Shown here: positions 33,606 through 45,545 of the stretch, piece after piece
Position numbering within the stretch: the stretch's first letter is position 1
How the letters are laid out: each line of letters opens with the position of its first letter
Assembly (NCBI GenBank): GCA_023053685.1
Contig: JALIGW010000142.1
Span: 69,501 to 133,500, forward strand
DNA length: 64,000 nt
Direction of reading: 5' to 3'
Source: Diadophis punctatus similis
Lineage: Eukaryota; Chordata; Lepidosauria; Squamata; Dipsadidae
Notes under the pieces: generated by a model
Databases searched by the model: none
What the model was told of the DNA's origin: nothing
The model's input: only the letters and a program-made list of their open reading frames with translations
Translations under genes and position numbers: made by a program

Positions 33606-34256
33606 AAAGGATGGGAACATCTTTGTTTAATTGGCAATTTTAACGCGGTAGCAGACCGAAAGAAAGATTGTAAAAGTAACAATAGGAGGAAAAAAAGAAG
33701 GAAGCTACCTGATTCTTTTGAGGAAATGAGAAAGGAATTTATACTGACCGATGGCTGGCGGTACTTAAATCCTGAAAACAAACAGTTTACTTTTTTTTCG
33801 TATCCTCATAAGTCATGGTCACGAATAGACATGGCATGGATGACCCCCAAATTGTTAGATGAAATAATGGAAATAGATATTCTTCCCAACGCTTGGGGAG
33901 ATCACAACCCATTAAAAATAAAATGGAAAGGATTAAACCAGGGAAAGAAAAAAAGATGGTCCCTTAATCAAAGAGTTGTCCAGGAGAAAAACTATAGACA
34001 AAAAATAGAAAAAGAATTAGAATACTTTTTTGAAATCAATACGAAAGAACAAACCTCATTAACGAATTTATGGGATACAACCAAAGCATGTATTAGGGGA
34101 TTGACGATAGCCTATGTTACCAACCGAAATAAAGAAAAAAGGAATAACTTAAACCTATTAAACCTTAAACTTAAAGACCTAGAAAACAAACTAGCAATTA
34201 CCCCACAAGATGACGAAACTTTGGAAAAAATGAACGCAATCAAATTAGGGTTTTAA
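33606..34256 (+). pseudogene. L1 ORF2 endonuclease-domain fragment
   Basis: The plus frame starts near 33630 with IGNFNAVADRKKDCKSN, where the family has GDFNA, so the catalytic D is replaced by N. From 33726 the frame is open: TDGWRYLNPENKQFTFFSYP, then WSRIDMAWM and GDHNPLKI, the AP-endonuclease end motif (usually SDHNPL). It continues as a Lys/Glu/Asn-rich linker to a stop at 34254. The reverse-transcriptase domain is absent. It is an internal fragment lacking both ends. Confidence 0.88.
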
Positions 34257-34371
34257 ATGTGTCTTCTACAAGCAAATCAGGAAGCAAAACTTCCTTCTGC
34301 CTTCAAATTGTGGCTTAAGAAGAATAAGCCAGTTTTCCCAGTTTGCATGATAAACAAGCCATGGACTAAGG

Positions 34372-34633
34372 CAAAGTTCTCAAATCTTTCTGGCTTTGCA
34401 GACTTGGGAGAGGTGGTCCCACACATGTGGTGGGCAAGCACACGTGCGCAGCTCCCTTTGCGTGAGCTGCATGCACCCATGCCTGCGGCTCACACAAGTG
34501 GAGCACATGCGCACATGGTTCCCTGCTACTTGCGCAAGTGGGTATGCGCATGAGGGGATGTGTACATGCATGTGCTTGCCCATCATTTCCACGGCCCAGT
34601 AGTGGGCCATGGCTCGGGGGTTGGGCATCCCTG
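34372..34633. mobile_element. hAT non-autonomous element (CGTGGC...GGGGTTGGG type)
   Basis: 262 bp with flanks gactaagg and aactaagg (34364-34371, 34634-34641), an 8-bp TSD with one mismatch. The right end GGGGGTTGGGCATCCCTG is well kept. The left end CAAAGTTCTCAAATC is decayed. It contains CAGTAGTGGGCCATGGC. The overlapping long minus frame (34380-35009) is not a gene. Confidence 0.85.
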
Positions 34634-34641
34634 AACTAAGG

Positions 34642-35390
34642 CTTTGTGATCTGATTAGTAGAATGATCCAGGTGAGAATAATTGATCTGAATAGCCCAGC
34701 ATAATTCCTGTTTCCTAGCTTTCCTACAGTATATTCCATAACAAAGTTTTTCAAACTTTGGGTAGGCACCCATAAGCAGCACAAGTGAACTTCTGACTCT
34801 TGTTCCTTATTTCCAGTCATTCTTTTCCCCAGAAACTTTATTGATGCCAATGAACCCCAAAGTGCCAAAAGCATCTTGGAGCTCATGGCATATTTTAATC
34901 CAATAAGCTTTTGGTTCATCCACAGCTTCATTTTCCTCAGTTTCACAATGTGCATTCCTTCCTTTGGGTGCTTCCAGCAGCACAAGAATGAAACTCCCCT
35001 GCCAAACACAAGAAGCCGTCTTCTGGGACTGCTATTGATGCTGCAGCTGCTGTGTGAGGTGGTCTTTCATCTAGCTCCAAAACATCAGGGACAATAAAGC
35101 AAATCAGGCAACAGCTATCTACTCCAGTGTATTTCCAACTTGGCAACTTTTAAGATGTGTGGACTTCAACTTCCAGCATTTCCCAGTGAGGAATTTGAAC
35201 AACAGTGGCAGTGGCAGGTTATAGAATGAGAAATACCTCAGAATGCTATGGCAATTCAGAAAAGGCTTAGTTTACAGACGGAGGACCGCATGCATGCAAG
35301 CCTCACTCTACTGAGCTTGTAGTACTCAGAGGATTCCATTCACTGGAGCTTTCCAACTACACTACTTCGCAAATAATAACATTTATTATT
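34642..35390. other. Unclassified sequence with coding-like minus-strand segments and a hAT remnant
   Basis: On the minus strand of about 34700-35090 the frames look coding-like (for example CETEENEAVDEPKAYWIKIC then HELQDAFGTLGFIGINK, with a stop soon after), but frames switch and no family is recognised. It may be a processed pseudogene. At 35125-35200 there is the left part of a palindromic hAT (CAGTGTATTTCCAACTTGG). Confidence 0.35.
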
Positions 35391-35830
35391 TATTATTTGG
35401 TTCTTCTATGCCGCCCTACTCCCTAAGGACTCAGGGCGGCGTACAACATTTTAAAAGAACATTAAACAATAAACATTCATTTAAAAACAATTTTAAAACA
35501 TTTGAAAAGTTAAAAGACATTCAACAACATACAGACCGGGGGAGATCTCGGATACAAACTAGTCTCAAACCCCTGTCTTGACGGCTTTCCGGAAGGCCAG
35601 CAGGGTGGGGATAATTTGGATCTCTGGGGGAAGTTGGTTCCAGAGCACAGGGCCCCCCACAGAGAAGGCCCTCCCCCTAGGCCCCGCCAGCCGACAATGT
35701 TTGGCTGACGGGACCTGGAGGAGACCCACTCTGTGGGCCCTAACCGGTCGGAGGGAAGTATGAGGCAGAATGCGGTTCCGGAGGTCCTGGACATTGTGAC
35801 AAAGGAGAGGAAAATAACAGCTCACTTACC
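35391..35830 (-). pseudogene. L2/CR1-type LINE 3' end
   Basis: The minus frame gives RILPHTSLRPVRAHRVGLLQ then AFSVGGPVLWNQLPPEIQII and FRKAVKT, the C-terminal LWN-LP block of Jockey-superfamily non-LTR elements. The untranslated tail has GTACGCCGCCCTGAGTCC and an AAT-rich end (35391-35400). About 440 bp, 5'-truncated. Closest relative here is 55062-55550. Confidence 0.82.
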
Positions 35831-36870
35831 GTGGAGGCCATAGGAGCAAGGAAGAAGTCTAGTAGATATATAGGGCATGTTAATTTATGTATATGTGTTT
35901 GCATTTACAAATATTTTGGGTGCACAGGGGCAGGAGAGGCAGCTGGATTTGTTATATTTATTATGGAGATTTGGATCAAAAGCTGAGCTGTAAAGCCAGT
36001 CTAATTCTTTACTCTCTTGCCAAATGCAATTCAATCAGTAATAGTGTTGAAAGAGGCATCTGTATACTTGTGATTTCTTCCAGATTGATAAATCCTAGTA
36101 TATGTTCTCCAGATGTATTGTTTCTCCAATCCCTCTGCTGGGCTTTTTAGGTAGGATTCCAAGAAACTCTCAGAGAGAAAATGTAAAACCGGTTATTATA
36201 TTTCCACTATTTCTGGCTATAAAAAATGACCCAGACTTTCTTTCCATTAAACTCCCACTAAAAAACAAAATGTAAAATATAATAATAGCCACCATCCATT
36301 TGATTTAGCATCCGTTTCCATTCACATGTTTGACATTAGCAATAAATGCAGCTAGCCAAGACGATCTATAATTTTGGATTATACATTTTATAACATATTA
36401 ATACTTCAATAACTTTCTGGATTGCTGGTTCCCCAACCAGGAGGTGGTCTCTCTGAATCGACAAGAACATTCCTAGACTTATTTTTATGGTCGCTGACAC
36501 ACCCAAACCAAATACTGTAGTTGATGATTTGCTCATTTATGTTTGAACATATCCACTGTAGCACGTCCCTGTCAGGCAATTCATTTCGGAGTTTAATTTC
36601 ATTAAAGCACAGCAATTCTACATGGCATCAAGTCTGTGTTTTCTAATGAATTAGGAGATGACTTCCCTATAAGAAAGGGCCTGGAGGAAAAGGGGCTGAT
36701 TCCTGGCTCCATTATTTATATAATAAAAAGTAAAAGTGGCAGTGGGAAAGTGCTGCCAGGCTAGTTTAATGGGCCAGAATAGACTGCGTGTTGCACAAAA
36801 CTCTGTTCTTCAGGAGAGACAGAGAGAGAGAACACAAACTGAATCAACATATTGTCTGAGGATTCTGGTT
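35831..36870. other. Unique sequence, nothing recognised
   Basis: No feature recognised. The 87-codon (35887-36150) and 69-codon (36406-36615) frames lack motifs. Confidence 0.5.
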
Positions 36871-36876
36871 CTAACC

Positions 36877-37144
36877 CAGGGGTGAAATGCTCCCGGTTTG
36901 GGCAGGCCGGTCGGTCGTCATAGAGCCAATAGCGATCGCAGCGCAAGGCTTCCCCCACCCGCCTGGATGCCGCCATTTGGGTTCTTTTACCCTCTGCGCA
37001 TGCGCAAAGCATTCTGCGCATGCGCAGAGGGTAAAAGAACCCAAATGGCAGCATCCAGGCGGGTGGGGGAAGCCTTGCACTGTGATCGCTATCGGCTCTA
37101 CGACAACTGACTGGCCCGCCCGAACCGGGAGCATTTCACCACTG
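36877..37144. mobile_element. hAT-like element, near-perfect 268-bp palindrome
   Basis: Arms of about 130 bp mirror around an 8-bp spacer AAGCATTC (37007-37014). Ends are CAGGGGTGAAATGCTCCCGG and CCGGGAGCATTTCACCACTG. The centre is flanked by CCTCTGCGCATGCGCA and its inverse. Immediate flanks do not give a clean 8-bp duplication. The similar open frames on both strands follow from the symmetry. Confidence 0.88.
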
Positions 37145-37201
37145 TAAATCTAACCATCTTGAGTGGTTAGGGCGAGGAAAAAAACCTGCACTAACTTGTA
37201 G

Positions 37202-37449
37202 TAGCAATAGCACTTTAGCAATAGCACTTAGACTTATATACCACTTCACTGTGCTTTTACAGCCCTCTCTAAGCGGTTTACAGAGTTCAGCATATTGCCC
37301 CCAACAATCTGGGTCCTCATTTTACCCACCTCGGAAGGATGGAAGGCTGAGTCAACCTTGAGCCTGGTGAGATTTGAACTGCCAAATTGCAGGCAGCCGG
37401 CAGACAGCAAAAGTAGCCTGCAATACTGCACTCTAACCACTGTGCCACC
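37202..37449 (-). mobile_element. tRNA-derived SINE (minus strand)
   Basis: Complement of the family: tail at 37202 with two AGCAATAGCACTT blocks, body with GGACCCAGATTGTTGGGGGC complement, box B and box A end at about 37449 (TGGTTAGAGTGC). Confidence 0.9.
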
Positions 37450-37496
37450 GTAGCACAAAGCTTAACTGTCATTCTCTCATTTGAATGAAACAAGCA

Positions 37497-37875
37497 CAGG
37501 TAGGCCTCAACTTACATCCACAATTGAGTCCAAAATTTCTGTTGTCAAGAGAGACATTTGTTAAGTGGGTTTTGCCCCATTTTACGACCTTTCTTACCAC
37601 AGAATCACCGCAGTTAAGTTAGTAACATGGCTGTTAAATGAATCTGGCTTCCCCGTTGACTTTGCTTGTCAGAAGGTCACAAAAGGTGGTCGCATGACCC
37701 CGGGATACTGCAACTGTCATAAATGTGAACCAGTTGCCAAGGGTCCAAATTTTGATTATGTGACCACGGGGATGCCGCAACAGTCGTAAGTGTGAAAAAT
37801 GGTCATAAGTCACTTTTTCAGTGATGTTCTAACTTTGAATGGTCACTAAATGAACTGTTGTAAGTCGAGGACTTT
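37497..37875. mobile_element. Pogo/Tigger-like non-autonomous element
   Basis: Starts CAGGTAGGCCTCAACTTAC and ends GTTGTAAGTCGAGGACTTTC, a decayed inverse. Internal ACTTTTTCAGTGATGTT and GACTTTGCTTGTCAGAAGG blocks match 60662-61042 in the same orientation. Confidence 0.82.
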
Positions 37876-38143
37876 CCTTTCCTTCCCTTTCTGATTTTTT
37901 TAAAATTGTGTGTTTGTGCATGCACACATACCCAGACAATGTCAAAATCAAGGGCTGAGTATAGCTGTGTTGTCCTTGTGCTGTTAGAGGTCCTAGGTCT
38001 GGAGCACCTGGGCTTGGCAGGGTAGCGAGAAATGAGATCTTTCCCCAGCCTGGCCATGAAACCATTTGATTATTGTTTTCTGCTGAACCGAGGGTGAATG
38101 TTGATGGACTCTGCCTGCTGACTTTTTAAAACATTACGCTAGC

Positions 38144-38679
38144 TGTTCAAATGATTGGTTTGCTAATATATGAACAAGCCACAAATCAATGTTATGTGTA
38201 TATTGCTTTAAATGAATTGTAGGCTGATTACTATATAAGGAAGCAAGAGAGCATGCTCAGAATGGTGATTAATATCTGTCAATATTTGAAGGTGTGTTCT
38301 GGAGTGCTGACTCTCTGCTGATTATCCCTGCTGCTTCACTGTTGAGTAATTGACTTTGTGACTGTGTGAAATTGCTGTGAAGAGCTGCTGTGAAAAGAGT
38401 AACTATCTGTGATAGTGTAGATTTTTACACTATTGATTGTTAGCTGTAATCTTTGTTAGTTAAAACAAAGATAGGCAAGAAGAAGAATCTTCGCATTGAC
38501 TGATTTACTTTGTATGTCTTGGACTTCCTATTGAACTTTGCTACTACTTTAAGTAAACTATTTGTAAATACTAAACATATCTATTTATTGACTGAATAGC
38601 ATTCATATCAAACTGCAACACCACAACCACAATCACATTTCGCTGTGTATGTGCTCAACAGCACAATAACTCCTTAACA
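38144..38679 (+). mobile_element. Solo LTR (family B, copy 2)
   Basis: 536 bp with a perfect TSD ctagc (38139-38143, 38680-38684). Starts TGTTCAAATGATTGG and ends ACTCCTTAACA. TATA box CTATATAAGG at about 38230. It lacks the first about 11 bp found in the 5581-6122 copy, so it begins at an inner TG, or the copies come from subfamilies with different starts. Confidence 0.88.
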
Positions 38680-38684
38680 CTAGC

Positions 38685-39416
38685 TCAGAATTAAATAAAG
38701 AACAGAGGAGAGGACATTCACCTGCTAACATTTTCCACAGCTCCACATTTCAGTCAATCAGAGAGGATCACAAGAGAAAATTACTTCTGGTAACAAGCAT
38801 GAGTTTAGATTTATTTTGTTAGTTTTTTCCAGTGGGGGGGTGAGGAGGGGGGTGGGGAGGCTTTAAATCAAAGACTCCCCAAGTGGAAGCAATTTACTAG
38901 ACTGTTGAGAAATCTTGACATTTTCAACATTTGCCCAAACAGCAGGGTGACTTGTCTCTTCCTTCAAAACAGTAAACATTAAGCACAATATTGCTTGCTC
39001 TTTCATCAAAAGGTATTTAACAGTGTGGCTTCCAGGGCAAGTTGATGTGGATAAGGAGTTGATGTCAATCATCGCAGTTTCAGGACTAAAATGAAAGTGC
39101 ATTGCTCAGGTACCTAAGCAGTTGCATTTGAAGAAGAAGAAGAAGAAAGACACCTCAAGCAGAAAAATCCCCCTCCTGAATAATTTCAAAACCCTGCAAG
39201 TCTCCCTAATGGATGTAAATTGTCTGCCCTGGAGATAAAAGGGTCAGGAGAGTGTCAGGAAAGACAATGGCATGAAGGCATCCCCTTCTTCAAACGCCAT
39301 GTGAACAGATCTGGGGTTTGTTTGTTTTTTGCCCCAACTATATCTCTCAAACCCTTGTTCTCCCTTCCTCTTAGTCTGAAATCTTCAGCCTCTGAGGTCT
39401 AAAATCTGCTTGCCGT
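38685..39416. other. Unique sequence, nothing recognised
   Basis: A short GAA run lies at 39134-39147. No transposon or exon recognised. Confidence 0.5.
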
Positions 39417-40250
39417 TTTTTTTATGTTTTATTGATTTTATTTGTAATTTTTATTGATTTTATTGTACATACTCAACACCCAGAGTCACTGAAAATTGGG
39501 CAGCATACAAGTTTAATATATTATGATGGCTGGTCGCATAGTCAGCCAGATGTTTAGACTGGATTTGGCATTTATGTCCACCTATCTAGTCCTTTCCAAG
39601 GACGTGAGATAGGCAGATGTGGATGTTTGATGGTGGTGTTGTCACAGGATGAAAAGCTATTCCAAGGAAAGCTGCCTTTTGCAATTGACAGGTTGTGATT
39701 TTGTCAATGCCGATAGTGTTCAACAGGTACTTGAATGTTTTGGGATTGCACTCAAGATTCCTATCACTATTGGCACGGTCTTTGCTTTCTTTTGCAACAG
39801 TCGCTCTACTTCTATTTGCAGTTTTTTGCAGTTTGTGATTTTTCTCCAGGTTTTTCTCTTCCATTCTGCTCATCCGGGAACAGCAATTTCCGTGATCCAG
39901 ACCTTTTTGTCTTTCTTATTGACAGCTGTTAATTCTGGGGTATTACCTGGCAAGTGCTTGTCTGTTTGATTTCTAAAGTCCCAAAGCACTTTAGTTTCTT
40001 CATTTTCTCTTACTTTCTCTATTTTGGGGTCCCAACAGTCTTTGCTTGAAGGTAAATGGTGTTTCCTGCATATATTCTAATCTAGCATTGTTACCATTTT
40101 GTCATGCCATTGTTTGTAGTCAGTCTGTGTAACCCCTGTTTGAGATTCAGTTTTTGAATGCAGATAGTCCTAATTATTCTCTGGATGGTCCGTTTCCAGC
40201 ATAAAAATGCAGATAAGCAAACCGTGATGAATAACATGGAATTTGGGTAT
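39417..40250 (-). pseudogene. R4-type LINE C-terminal remnant (restriction-like endonuclease)
   Basis: Reading the minus strand from about 40020 down: KVRENEETKVLWDFRNQTDK, then PELTAVNKKDKKVWITEIAV, a pattern of the R2/R4-group endonuclease (usual form PDhxxxDKxxKxxxIIDhAVPG). Here PD is PE and the second acid is changed (TE). A frame break follows, then a frame (39586-39873) with LEKNHK, NPKTFKYLLNTIGID and LQKAAFLG, the C-terminal end. The tail is near 39417-39500. Upstream reading frames to about 40250 are uncertain. Confidence 0.68.
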
Positions 40251-40615
40251 GTGGGTGCTTCTTCCCACAAGTCCATTTTTCCACTTTCTAAATGCCATGC
40301 AGGGGTGTCCACATATGAGAACCAGACTGATCAAAGAATATTGCAATGTGCAGTGCAAACCTCACTCATTTTCTGCATAAGACACACAATTATACACAGG
40401 ACCCCAAAAAAGCACCCATAACACTGCAATGCTGTTTTTGTCACCACAATGAGCTCTTGTGGATACCGCTGATGCATTGTACCAAAATTTCCTCTTTTTC
40501 TTCTCACACAGTCACAGGAGATCTCATGGGGTCATCCAAGTTTCAAGCTTCCACATTACAGGTCTATCAGCACAGAGTAATGAGAATGAGCAAATACAGT
40601 TATATTTTACAGACG
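40251..40615. other. Unique sequence, nothing recognised
   Basis: Overlapping short frames on both strands, none supported. Confidence 0.5.
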
Positions 40616-40623
40616 ACCTAACC

Positions 40624-40933
40624 CAGGGGTCAGCAACCCGCGGCTCTGGAGCCACATGTGGCTCTTTCATCCCTCTGCTATGGCTCCCTGTCGTCAGTTG
40701 GCTCCACAATTGATAGGGCTTTCGGTTAGGACAGGTAGAGGAAAAAGGATGCCACGCAGGAGGAGACTCTGGTGGGGGAACCAGACTTCCGATCGGCAGA
40801 GGAAAAAGGATGCCGTGCTAGGAGGAGACTCTATGGTGGGGGAACCGGACTTCCGGTCAGCTCCAGAATTGAATGAGGGGCTTCCGGTTAGGACCTTTGT
40901 GGCTCTTTGAGTGTTTAAGGTTGCCGACCCCTG
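40624..40933. mobile_element. hAT non-autonomous element (CAGGGGTCAGCAACC type)
   Basis: 310 bp with a perfect TSD acctaacc (40616-40623, 40934-40941). Ends are CAGGGGTCAGCAACCCGCGG and GGTTGCCGACCCCTG. The interior repeats a unit of about 64 bp twice (40738-40858): GAGGAAAAAGGATGCC...GGTGGGGGAACC. Confidence 0.93.
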
Positions 40934-40941
40934 ACCTAACC

Positions 40942-41686
40942 CTAATCCTTTAAAAAGGGTACATTATACATACACCAAAGTCTACCGCCCATTTTACATA
41001 CTTTTAATGTAATCAAAACCAAAACTAAAACTGCAGATACCCAAAACCCTTAAGACATGTATCAAGGTCTGGTCTCTGATGATCAATTGTAAATATACAA
41101 AATTACTGCAAAAAAACAAGTTCATAGATAACAAGGACCACCTGTTTTCCATTGTGTCATCTGCAAGCCCCTGGGAAACCAACACATATATAAAATAATT
41201 CACATGCAAAAATGAACTTGGCAGTGCAAATAAAAAATGTGTGTCTATCCATGGATAGCACACAATGGAAGAGAGAGATGGCTTCATAGATTAAACAATA
41301 ACACTCCATTTTGGAGGGGAAAGGAAAAAATGCCACCCAACCATTTACTATTCACTTCACACAATAGTGAATGCATGCCAGCTTGCTTGCTTGCCTGCCT
41401 GCCCACTTTCTAATTATGGTTTTAGAGACAGTCTACTGAATCACCCATTTTATATGCGCCAGTATGCTTATTAATCCATCAGTCTCTAGAATTTACCTTC
41501 ACGGACAAATAAAAATAATAATAAAGGGGGAAACCTATGCTCAGTGACTATTTCACTGACAACTGCATTTCCTCAGAGGAGGAACTGAAATAAAGATCCA
41601 CAATTTTACATGAATGTTGTTAAAAAAATATGTCTCTGAGTGTCAGTCTTTTAAAAACCCTGGAATATAAAGTGCTCAGATATGAC
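40942..41686. other. Unique sequence, nothing recognised
   Basis: A short GCTT/GCCT run lies at 41381-41404. No gene recognised. Confidence 0.5.
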
Positions 41687-41808
41687 ACTCACCCCAGGGG
41701 TAAAATGCTACCAGTAGCAGTGGCCGCCGATGGTTCGGAGAACCGGTAGCAGCGGCAGCGGGAGGCTCTGCCCACCCGCCCAGATGCCACCATTTTCTTT
41801 TTTAATAT

Positions 41809-42042
41809 CAATAGCAATAGCACTTACTTATATACCATTTCATAGTGCTTTATAGCCCTCTCTAAGCGGTTTACAGAGTTCAGCATATTGCCCCCAACAA
41901 TCTGGGTCCTCATTTTACCGACCTCAGAAGGATGGAAGGCTGAGTCAACCTTGAGCCAGTGAGATTTGAACAGCTGAACTGCTGAACTAGCAGCCAGCTG
42001 AAGTAGCCTGCAATGCTGCACTTTAACCACTGTGCCACCTCA
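41809..42042 (-). mobile_element. tRNA-derived SINE nested in a hAT
   Basis: Complement of the family: ATCAATAGCAATAGCACTT tail at the low end, GGACCCAGATTGTTGGGGGC body, box A at the high end. It interrupts the TTTTTTAA/TTAACCCTCTGC sequence of the hAT. Confidence 0.9.
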
Positions 42043-42154
42043 GGTCTTAACCCTCTGCACATGCGCAAAATCTTTTGCGCATGCCAGAGAGTGAAAAAGC
42101 ATGTGTAATGGTGGCGCGCGCACGAGTGAAGCTTCCAAACTGGTAGGGAAATTA

Positions 42155-43040
42155 CTGTATTTTTCGGAGTATAAGACGCACCTTTTTACCCCCCAAAAGA
42201 GAGTGAAAACTTGGGTGCGTCTTATACACAGAATGTAGCCCCACCCAGCCACCCCCACCCATTGGCCTCTGCCTGCCAGCAATTTACCTCCTTGCAGCAA
42301 ATAGCGCAGAGCCTGATTAGCACAAGCAACTGATTATCTGCCTCCCGACCCACAGCTGACTGAGGCTGCAGGCTAAAACTGAAAGTGAAACTAGCTGCAA
42401 GGAGGCAAATTGCTGGGAGGTAGAGGCAGAGGCAGAATTTTATTTTCTTGTGCTAATCAGACTGCTGAAACTGGATGCAAGGAGGTAAGTCAATAACTAT
42501 AAATGTCTATAGAATATTCAAATTATTAGACTTATTTTTAAAAGTTTATTAAAGTGCTTTATTATTGTTCTAGACAACTTAACAAAATGAAGAAGCTTTT
42601 TAAAATAAATGCTTGATCTGAAGAGGCCTAGTGCTATTGTATCTTCTTTTAAATAGCAGAGAATAATGTATACTTCCAGAAAGCCACATCAATTTTAACA
42701 GCATCTGTACAAGTATAATCTGAAATGTAACAGAGTCCTGTTTTAGTATTAAGATAAGGCAGCTGAGTTAAACCCTGACTTAGTCATGTTTGGAGTAGAT
42801 CTATTTAAATAATTGGGAAGAGTTAGTGTGACTACATTTAAGAAAACTTTCTGGCATAATGTACATTTCTCCAATTCTTTGCTATTTCTATGGGTCAGGC
42901 ACACATGCACAGAAATACACAGCAAACAATGTATATCATCTGTGCTGTTTGCTATGTGCTGGGAGGCAGAGGCAGATTCCTCCCCCCCCTTGTTTTCCTC
43001 CTCCAAAACTAAGGTGCGTCTTATACTCCGAAAAATACAG
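42155..43040. mobile_element. TA-flanked element with 28-bp inverted ends
   Basis: 886 bp. The left end begins CTGTATTTTTCGGAGTATAA, then GACGCACC, and the right end is its inverse. TA duplications at 42153-42154 and 43041-43042. The interior holds repeated GCAAGGAGG and AACTGAAAGTGAAAC segments and no transposase. The 101-codon frame at 42749-43054 is not recognised. Confidence 0.88.
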
Positions 43041-43344
43041 TAAGTATATTTCACCGCTGACTTACCAATAGGAACAATTTTAAAATATGTACAATTTAGA
43101 CCTTTCTGCTTAGGATATGTTAAAATGGTGAAAGACCTGCCGGCTGCAAATCCTGAAAACTGCAGGCCTAGTTCATCTGGAGAGCTTTAGCTTAAAGAAC
43201 TTCTGCTATGCACAATTAATAGGAATTGTGCTGCCATCACCGATATCGCTTTTCCAGCTGCAATGACTGTGTCTGAACACTGATGCCCAAAGGCGGGAAA
43301 CCTAGCTTTGCAAATCTCCAGGTTTCCTGCTCTAGACATCACAT

Positions 43345-43922
43345 TGTAGGAAGTTAGCACCTACCCCTCCTAGAAAAAAATGAAATATCTCAGGAAATAT
43401 TAAAAGGCAGAATATCTTCTATAGAATATCCCTGGAAACATGCTTTTAAGCAGACAATAGACTCCTCTTAGAAACCCCCACCCTTTGCCAATGGGCCATT
43501 AAGGACTGGGCCCAGCTCTCACATTCCTCTCACCTAGCCTGAAGTCTTCTGCATAACAGAACCACAATAGGATTTGCCCAAGGCCCTTTCATTCAGCCAA
43601 AGCTGGGACAGACAAAAGCCTATAGAGTTACCACTGCATGGCCTTCTGGGAGCCTGACCACCAATCAGTTGCATTATATACACAAGGAACAGGAAACTAA
43701 GAGGTGGGACCCCAACAGAGAGTATAAAACAAGGAACTCAGCATCTCTTCTGCCCTTTTCTCTTCACCCACATCTGGAAACATGTGATCTACCTTTTCTG
43801 TACAGGGGCTCATGCCATGTGCTCCTGTCCACCATATTAAAACCTTCTTTCCAAGCAACTTCCATGAATCCAGTGTCTTTTTCCCCACTTGGAAATGAAC
43901 CCAGAAGGATATTCCTTACAAC
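43345..43922 (+). mobile_element. LTR-like repeat (family C, copy 1)
   Basis: Starts TGTAGGAAGTTAGCACC, has a TATA box GAGTATAAAACAAGG at about 43719, and ends ...GACACTGGATTCATGG-complement then CCTTACAAC. It matches 47936-48422 in inverted orientation. Flanks cacat and aacat agree at four of five positions. Termini are therefore approximate and the LTR call is inferred from length, TATA and flanks. Confidence 0.6.
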
Positions 43923-43986
43923 AACATCAAGCATGTAGGTTTTAGAAGAGGTTTCTATTATTAGGGGCACTCATGCCCTCTGAGGG

Positions 43987-45376
<1,390 letters not shown>

Positions 45377-45384
45377 CTAACCTA

Positions 45385-45537
45385 CAGCGATGGGTTGCTC
45401 CCGGTTCGGCCCAGTTCTTAGAACCAGTAGCGCCGGCGGCAGGATGCTCCGCCCACTCGCCTGGAACGCTTCTGCGCATGCGCAGAAGCGGCGCATGCAC
45501 GCGAACCGGCAGTAAAGGGTTTTAGAACCCACTACTG
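45385..45537. mobile_element. Short hAT non-autonomous element
   Basis: 153 bp with flanks ctaaccta and ctacccta (45377-45384, 45538-45545), one mismatch. Ends are CAGCGATGGGTTGCTCCCGG and AGAACCCACTACTG. Core GCTTCTGCGCATGCGCAGAAGC is a perfect 22-bp palindrome. Same subfamily as 52229-52366. Confidence 0.9.
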
Positions 45538-45545
45538 CTACCCTA

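Larger units (their letters stand above)
41695..43059. mobile_element. hAT element carrying two later insertions
   Basis: Outer ends are CAGGGGTAAAATGCTACC and TATTTCACCGCTG, with flanks actcaccc (41687-41694) and acttacca (43060-43067), 8 bp with two mismatches. Own sequence is 41695-41805, about 42043-42152 and 43043-43059, and matches the 36877 type. It was opened by a SINE (41809-42042) and by a TA-flanked MITE (42155-43040). Confidence 0.85.

Noticed and set aside
34380..35009. 209-codon minus-strand frame as a gene
   Set aside because: It runs across a hAT element with 8-bp flanks and unrelated DNA, so it joins two unrelated segments.
36761..37147. Matching proteins on both strands as a bidirectional gene pair
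   Set aside because: Identity of the two follows from the near-perfect palindrome.
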